From the NCBI GenBank assembly GCA_026419785.1, contig JAODTK010004087.1, positions 434,001 to 498,000 of the forward strand: 64,000 nt of DNA. The letters are read 5' to 3'. Positions 51,101 through 60,100 of the stretch are shown here, piece after piece. Both the position numbers and the translations under genes were made by a program. Positions within the stretch are counted from its first letter, which is position 1; the number at the start of each line of letters is the position of its first letter. Under the pieces are notes generated by a model. The model saw only the letters and a program-made list of their open reading frames with translations, was not told the DNA's origin and did no database searches. This DNA comes from Sclerodactyla briareus. Its lineage: Eukaryota; Echinodermata; Holothuroidea; Dendrochirotida; Sclerodactylidae.

Positions 51101-54100
51101 ACCTCATTGCTGGATCACCCGGCACCCATGGGTACCCCACCAATGGGTACCCCTCAGTGGATAGTACCTAACCCCACTACGGTTATCATAGCAACCGTTG
51201 CTATGGCAACCAGCAACAGTAAATATAGGTGAAATGGCAAAGTGACTACAATTTCTCATCTGGCCCTTCGGGACCGATGAGATAATAGCCGTTATTAGGC
51301 CACAGTAAGTGAGATGATAATGTTATGGTGCCAAAGGTCATTGCAGGACACTGGGAGCACTGAAGAGTTCCAGAATCTTGCACTATGGCATACTATCAAT
51401 GTGTTAACAAGGTTACACACAATCAGTGTTGGAGGACTCGATGCCGGCCTCGTCCGAGGCCGGCCTCGAGGCCAGTTTTGGTGGCCTCGGCCTCGGAGCT
51501 TCCGGCTACGGATTTTGGGCCGAGGCCGGAACCGGACAATATTTTTTTGCTATTAAAATAAAAAACAAAGGAAAATCTTATGTCACAAATGATGCTTCTG
51601 GATTTGTTTGTATTTCGCGACACCACTTGACGAACGTAGCATAGGCTACTCGGTATCACCCAAAAGAATGCCGATAAAATGTACTGGCGCTGCGTTCGGC
51701 CCACCGTGCAATGCCCAGTGCAGTGCTAGAGTGCTGACTGCCTAGCGAGCTCGCTGGCCATAGACACTTACAGTGCTGAATGCCAGCACTGCATGTGCAA
51801 CAAAGCATATGTATATCTTTTGTACAAAGCAGCGAATCCTGCACCGGCGCGGCCAAATGACACTCATTCACTGGTAGCCCCCTTATGTCGTAGTAGGAGT
51901 TGCGAGGTGAAATACTAGTCTCCAGCGCAAAAAACTGTGCATAAGCCTGGACCATTAAAATACGAAGAATGTGGTTTGTACTGCAGATCGTGGAATGTAT
52001 TTTATTATTTAATATAAATTTATATTTTGCGGGGACTTTGGCACAGTCCTAGGCCTGAAGTTACTACGTCTGCAGTGATTGAATTGAAATTTTGTATTTA
52101 AAAAATTATCTAAACACTATTCAGTATTATCTGTCAATTTAGCCTCTGACACTGTAAGTCTGTAATTGTGTGTACATGCAAAAATCACACAAATTATTAT
52201 TCTCCTATTATATCCCCACATGGGACTTATGGTTTTGTCTTCGCCAGCGCCTCCGCCGCTGACGGAGAATTTTCTTGTTAGCGCGATAACTCTACTCTCC
52301 AACGCATTTGTCGGGTTGACTTGAACCTTTGCACACAGGTTTTAACGAATAAAAATCTCGGATGAGTTCAAAAGTGGTCGTCGCCACAACCACCACAAGG
52401 CGGCCGACATCTTGGATTTTTGACGTAACATTTTTGTCACTGATTTGCGTGTTTTTGGACTATTGGCGATCATTTTGAGACTAACTTCGTGTTAGCCTCA
52501 TGGGACCCCACTCGATCTCAGTCGTGATCGAATGAGATTGACTTTGTCTCTACCTCTGATTGCTCAAATTTTTGGATATATATACGTTGGTGGTTCACCC
52601 GCCAGGGCGATGTCTATAGTTATGATTGGCCTTAGTCAAAGGAATCTATGCAGTCATGACAGTGTGAGTGTGTGCGTGTGACACCCGGATTGTTAACACT
52701 TAACTCGACGCCCCCCTGGTGGATCAAGTCATACTTGGTATGTGGGTTCCCCATAAAGAGTCCATGACCCCTATTGTTTTTCGGTCAGGCCAAAGGTCAT
52801 CTGAGGTCAACAAACTTCAAGGCAGTCAAGGTATCACTAAGCCTCTTGGCTTTCTGGTTTGGTTTTGTCATTAGTTTGAGTCACTGTATGTTTTGAATTG
52901 ATTGAGTGAATGTATTGCTTACTGCCTAGCCAAGATGGATTTTAAAATGTCATTTTTATAGATTAAAAAAAATAATTATGTGTCGTCCACACATTGATTG
53001 GAGGGGCAGGTCATCTGCTAATTAAATTCCACACCCTTTTGGAAGCCAGATGGTGCAGCCAGAATCAGGTACTCTGCTCTATTTGCCCTGGCTAGGGATG
53101 TGTTATCATTCCCAGCTAGTAGTGCGCTAGTGGAAAGAGTGTTTAGCCATGGGGGGGTGGGGTATTCTGCACCCTGGGCCAAGCTTTCTCCGCAGATGCT
53201 GGAATTTTGATGTTTTCAAAATGCAGTCCAGTGCCCTTAGCCTCTAAGACCAGTACCTGTCTGCCTGTGCACTCATGAAGAGCCATAATGAAGAGCTTAT
53301 TTAAGGTGATGGTAAATTTGATGAGAAGTATTACCTTTATAGCAAATCTCACAAGCATTTACATTTTCACAACTGCAATCAAATTGTTTCATTCTGAGTA
53401 CTGACTTCAAGAATAAACATTGTTGCATATCAACTTGTGCTTGTTCAATCCTCATTATCGGGACTTCAAACCTTCTTGTCTCCATATAATGATCATAATG
53501 TCTAGCTGTAGCCATGGGGAAGACAAAACAAAATTATTTATGTATTTGAACACTGGTAATTTAAAATTTTATGCTGTTATATTATTGCCGGCCTCGGCTT
53601 CGGAAGGTGTGGTCTCGGCCTCGAGGTGCGGCCTCAGCCTCGAGGGTGCGGCCTCTGTCTCGGATGCAGCGGCCTAGACTACAACACTGCACACAATAGA
53701 TCGCCTCCTCACTTTGAGTTTGTGGTCTCTGAAGAAATTCTGAACAGGGCACACAATATGCAGCCTAATGTCCTCTCCAGTTAACATAGTTTATTCACGT
53801 CTTGCTCGTGAAGTAGGTACACTGTCCACACTGCAACAATATGAGAGCTGATAACCAACTGAGGACTTACCATTATTAAAAGCCCTGGTAGGAGGCTTTC
53901 CATTTGTCTCTACACTCATAGCCACAGGCTGATGGGGCTGGGGAATCCTACTCTACTGTACTGTCTTCTAGGAGGGCCACACTGAGAGGGTGTAGATGTC
54001 CTTGAACTGCCTGTGCGAACAACTTTCTCTTCTTTTTGCCTTTGGCTGGGTGGGGAGCAGCACTGGCTGATTCGAATGACAAACTGAAGTTGTCGATCTT

Positions 54101-57100
54101 CACTTAACTGAGAATCAACACCTCAAAACTTCAATTGCCCCCTACAATTGTGATTTCAGACTCGTTAAAACTACCACACATCTTATTATAGGACACATTG
54201 ATATTCAAAATTGGTTTTGTTGTGTTTTGTACATGCAAGAATCTTGAGATATCAAGTTTTTTTTCTGACCTGCATCCATACTTCCGGAGAAAATCTCACG
54301 ACTATACCATGTTGTCAGTAAGAGCCCTGCCTGCCAAGAATAACACTGTAATCAATACACACATGATCCACTACAGTAAACCTTCATTATGATTGAGAAA
54401 GCTTAATTTACAAAATGCCTACTTACTTTAATTGTTCTTTTTTTCCTGTAGCATCCTGAAACTTCAGAATGTCACTGGACAATAAAAGCAGAGACGACAT
54501 TAATCAAAATGTATTTATGATCCGCACGTTACGATCGGCTAATTTGTGTTTATGCTGGCCCCCCCCCTCCCCCCCCCCTTCCCGGTAGTCTGTGAGATGT
54601 CTTTGAGTGGAAATGCAGATCTTTAACGTTAATGCTCTACTTGGAAAGTATATATTTTGTTCACTTTTCATAACATGCTTTTCAAAACTCAAATTCAGTT
54701 GTTTTTTTAGAGTCAAAGGCTGAATCGCAAATAAGATGCAGCCCAAACTGTTTATATTGTTTATGTCATTAGAAATACGTTTACTGTAAGGGTCATTGAG
54801 ATGCTTCAATTTTTTTAGTTCTCATGGGGCTCGCTGAATTTGGGGAAACAAAATTGATGAATATGGTTTTTGAAGACTGTATACCATGATAACAAGGCCT
54901 TGGGCAGGTTACTGACACATGGCATAATGCACTTTAAACGATCATTGTGATGTAGTCTAGTAGGAAAGGGCACAAATACACAATTCTTCATTTGGGCCAA
55001 AATCCATTATAATCCACGAATGTCCCAGTAGAACAACAACTGGTAAACAACCACTATTTTCCAAAAACTTATTCCTTAAACTTGAGCTAGAAAATTGAAG
55101 TGGCACCCCAGATTCAGTTCTTCGTTCTCACCGCAGTGTACACACTGATTTGAGGACTTGATTAAGAAAAACATGAAACCAGAAAGCCAAAGGCCTTAGT
55201 GATTCTTGACTCTTTCTGACAGCTATCGCAAGGACTGAGACAAATGGGAGATTGCAACAGCTTATTATGGGCAACTTAACAACTTACAAATTTCCCGTTT
55301 ATTCCAACCACCAATCGGGTTCCTATACTCTTGATAGGAAAGCTACACACTGAAATTAAAGATTTTCAGAGTTTGACATCAGATGGCCCTGACCTGACCC
55401 CAAAAAATAGGGTTAAGTTCATGTACTAATAGGGAAACACATACAAGTGAAAGTATGAGCTTCATCCATCCAGGGCAGGGTTGAGTTATGGTGTGTTACA
55501 AGCCCGCGAAATTTGCAAAAATATCGACTTTTCACAAATTTTCTATTTTCTGAACCAAATTCACCCCGACCTCCTTATACCAAAAAAAATAGGGTTCTGT
55601 ACTACCCATAGAAAGCTAACACCAATTTCAACCTGATCAGTCCAATAATTCTGGACTTATCGTGTTACAGGTTTTCGACTGTGACCTCTGGTGATCCTAG
55701 ATGACTCGACCTGACCCCAAAACAATAGGGTTCATGTTACTCATCATGGAACACACAAAACCGAGTATGAGCTGCATCCCTCAAGGAGGGGTTGAGTGAT
55801 CATGTTTCAAGCCAAAATTGGCCAAAATAAAATTTTAAACAGAATTCATATTTTCACCAAAATTCACCCCGACCTTATACCAAAAAAAAGAGGGTTCCTG
55901 TGCTACCCATAAGAAAGCTACACACCAAATTTCAAACTGATCAGACCAACATATCTGGACTTAGCATGTTTACACGGTTTTCAGACTTTGACTCTGGTGA
56001 CCTATGACATGACCCCAAAATAATGGGTTCATGTACTCATCATGGGGAACACAACTACCGAGGAGGAGTGCATCAATCCAGGGCAGGGTGAAGGTATCGT
56101 GTTTACAGCCAAAATAGGCCAAATTATCAGCTTTTCACAAATTTTCAATTTTACCCAAAATTCACTCCCGACCTATACAAAAACAATAAGGTTCCTGTGC
56201 TCCCCATATAAGAAAGCTACACACCAAATTTCAACCTGATCGGACCAACCATTCTGGACTGAACGTGTTTACAAGTTTTCAGGGACTTGAACTCTGGTGA
56301 CATCTGATTGACCCCAAAACAATAGGGTTCTCATTGTACTCTCCATGGGGAAACACAATACCAAAGTATGAGCTTCATCCATTCCAGGCAGGGGTGAGCA
56401 GTTATGAGTTATGTGTTTGTTTCAAGCCGAAAAATTTGCAAAAAAAAATATCGACTAACTTTTTCACCAAATTTTTTACTATTTTTGACCATAATTCACC
56501 AGACCTATACCAAAAATAATAGGGGTCCTGTACTTCCCAAAAAGAACAGTTAACAACACAAATTTCATAACTGATCAGTCAATATTCTAGATTATCCGTT
56601 GGTTTAACAAGGTTTTCAGACTCTTTGACCTTCTGGTGACCTCAGATGACTCTGACCGACCCCACAACATTGGGTATGTACTATAATGGGGGGGGAACAC
56701 AAAAAACCACGTATTGAGCTACTCTCCAATCAAGCGGGGTTTGAGTATCATGTTTACAAGCCAAAATGGCAAAATAAACTTTTCACAACTTCCTTATTTT
56801 CAACCAAAATTCACCCCCCGACCTATACCAAAACAATAGGGTTCCTGTGCTCCCCATAAGAAAGGCTACACAACAAATTTCACCCCCTGATCAGACCAAC
56901 CATTCTGGACTGATCCTGTTTACAAGGTTTTCAGACTTTGACCTCTGGTGACCTCTGACATGACCCCCCAAAACAATAGGGTTATGTACTCTCATCTGGG
57001 GATCACACATACAGAGTATGAGCTTGATCCTCCAGGCAGGGTCGAGTTTAGTTATCGTTGTTTAAAGCCAAATAGGCCAAAATATCAACTTTTAACAAAA

Positions 57101-60100
57101 TTTTCAATTTTACCCAAAATTCACTCCGACTATACCAAAACAATAGGGTTCCTGTGCTCCCCATAAGATAGAAAAGCTACACACCAAATTTCACTGATCA
57201 GACCAAAACATTCTGGACTTCTTAAGTGTTTACAAGGTTTCAGCTTTGACCTCTGGTGACCTCTCTGACCTGACCCCAACCCAAAAACAATAGGGTTCAT
57301 TACTCATCATGGAGAAAAAAAATACCAAGTACTGAGCTTCATCCATCCAGGCGGGGGTGGTGGGGGTGTCAGGGGGGGTCTCAAGTGGGGATCAAGTTAT
57401 CGTGTCTACAAGCCAGCGTTACATACACACCACTACATACATACACACCACCACACACACCACACACACACTTCTCATGACTACATTGCAGATTCTCTGA
57501 CTTCGTCAAGGACCAGGAATCAAAAACCTATTTAAAAAAATGAAATTCATCTTTTCTCTTTTTTGGAAGACATGTTAAATCGTTTTCCCCTGTTTCCTAT
57601 ACGGAACGAATCTGCATTTTGCTGATGTGTGAAAGAAATCCTACCTTATCTTTATTTTGGGGGTTCATAGAAGTCAAATGACGTGGGTTTCTTCGGAGTC
57701 CAAAAGGCTGTTGGTTCTCCGCACATGAGGAAACTACCATTGATTTACATTCGAAACAACCCTTTGGAATTCCTGAAATGTTAAAACTGTGATTTCTTGG
57801 AACCACTTTTTTGCACATTCATCATTAATATATATCTTTTTATACAAAAAAGTAAAACCATGGAAAAGCTGATCATAATGTCAGTGTTGTACTGAATAAA
57901 TTTGTTTTTATGAATGAAACCATTCAAAACTATCTTTGTAAACTATCTTCAACTATTCTTTTTTACATGATAAATATTTCCACAGTGTCATTTATAGGGC
58001 CCCCCGATTTTCCGCGAAAATTCAAGTCAAATTCGGTTTGAGCAATTCCAAACTCTGTGAAAATCCATGCGCAAATTGTGTGTGATGAATTGAAACCGTG
58101 ACTTTCTGTTTTGTACTGAATAATGTGTTATACTGTAGCCTAACTGTCCTTCGAAATCTCACTTGCCTATGGCTAAGCCAACGTTACCCATAGGATAATT
58201 GAAACAAAAACAACAACTTACTTTTGATTGGAGCAATCCTTTGTAATAGTTTATGAAAGATCCGCACGATATCTCTTCACAAAATAACCATTTAATAGGC
58301 CTGATCCGATAATGATCCAGTCACAAGTGATTCTATCGAAAATGTTGAAAAGAAAGCTCTGTACTGCATATGTTTCTGTGTGCACTACGATGTACGTGCA
58401 GCACTGATGACACAGCACATACTGTCCTTTGATGGTGTATAATATTATCATGTTAATATTATCGCAGGGCCGCGGTCGGTCGGTCCCATCAATCGGCTTG
58501 GACTGTTTTGGGGGGCGGTGTCCGGAATGGAACGGAGCCAAAAGTGGGACGTTGTGTTGCCGCGAATAGACCTGGGCGCCGCCGTGTACGTGATTTATCA
58601 GTAAAAAAATAGTATAATTACAGGAGTGGGTGTGGGTTTTAGATCGTACTGTAGGCCACCAGGACTTTTCGGTGTTGTGTCAAACTAATTTCTCTTGTAT
58701 GTATGTTTTTTGGCTGTCGATCTGAGTGAAATTTTCATTATATTCTTCCATTTGTTGGCAATCTGATGAATAGATCAAGTTCCGTGATTTTCCTCGTGAA
58801 AAAAAAAATATAATTACGTTTTTCCGTGACAATATACTGATTTTGACAATGACGGAGACAGCTCTCAAAATGAGATGCGGATGGTATAAATGATATCACC
58901 TGAGTAATATACTGGGCAACGCCTTACCTTGCTATTTGAGGCGAGATCATTTCTATGAGGACTGTTGGGAATTCCCTTTCACACTTCCTCCAGGAAAGTA
59001 CACAGCTGCACTGCTGGTTTCATGCTCCTGTAAAAAGAATATGGTAGTAGTGTAGGTAGGTGAGTTGAAAATGAATGGCACACCAACACTTAATGATATG
59101 GAATGATGCCATAGTTTTCACTTACCTCATCTACAATAAGAACTCAGCAAAATTACGCACTCAATCATTTCTTTTTGGAGAAAATGGTGAACGTCGGGGC
59201 GAATTTTCAAAGAACTGGCCAGCCGTACAAATATTCGTTTCGCCACAGAGACCTATTCCAAAAATACGAATTTTGACCTAATACAAGACTCCCACGGCCA
59301 AAAATCTTGTTACGCTACAACGAAGATTTTGGAAGCATCCTCCATAGAAAACTCAAGAAATCTACGGAGAATGACAACAGCGAACCATAATTTCGGGCGC
59401 GATTCCCCCCCGAGAGAAAGTTTCGGATTCCCCCGAGCGGAGCTCTTTTGAACGAAATTTCTTTCTCTCGCCGCCCCCCGAGGCCACAACGAAACAGGTG
59501 GCCCTAAAAGGTCCCCAAAAACCCCAAAAGGGTCAGGGCGATACGGGGAGGAAGGGTGAGACGTAGGGCAGCCTCGGGATGAAACCCGAAAGACAAAGAG
59601 GCCGCGCGGTCCAGGCGCTAAGCCGGTACCGCGTAAGTGTTAGGCTAGCTGCAGTACGCAAAACAATACAGCGAGGTAAGAAGCTAGGCAACGCACAGCG
59701 CAGGGAACGGCGGTAGAGAGAGACTAAAACCTTTCAAAATCATGTAAGTGAAGAGATACTTGAATGAAAGGTGACCGAAAACGCTGACAAATTCCAGCCA
59801 ACGTAAGAATGATGTATAAAGCCAGAAAAACGCTACTAGGACGTTTTTGGGCCGAAAAATCTCAGAGGCAAAAACTCGACGAACTAGAAACTGCCTGGCA
59901 AAAAGGAAGGGCGAGATTGGGGTGGCCAACCCGCATTTGTGTAATTGCCAGAAGCTCGACGTGCCATGGGGTGGTGCTAGTCCCTGTGGGGTAAGTATTC
60001 ATAAATTCACAGATTCCCAAACCTGTTCTGTTTTGGTGATTTTGACCTCATACTATTGTTCCAACAGATAGTAGTGGCTGGAAAGGAGGACTGAAATGAA

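Larger units (their letters stand above)
51424..53689 (+). mobile_element. hAT transposon, internally deleted, with 8-bp target duplication
   Basis: Ends are CAGTGTTGGAGGACTCG (left) and, on the minus strand, CAGTGTTGTAGTCTAGG. The flanks are CACACAAT at 51416-51423 and CACACAAT at 53690-53697, a perfect 8-bp target duplication as expected of hAT. Clustered GGCCTCG / CGAGGCC subterminal repeats occupy 51440-51540 and 53585-53675. The plus strand keeps only the C-terminus of a transposase. The 2.27-kb length is shorter than usual for autonomous hAT elements. Confidence 0.92.

Noticed and set aside
57990-58850. Possible hAT-like element with GATTTTCCGCGAAAATT and GATTTTCCTCGTGAAAA
   Set aside because: The two motifs could be inverted ends, but alignment is short and no target duplication is visible.
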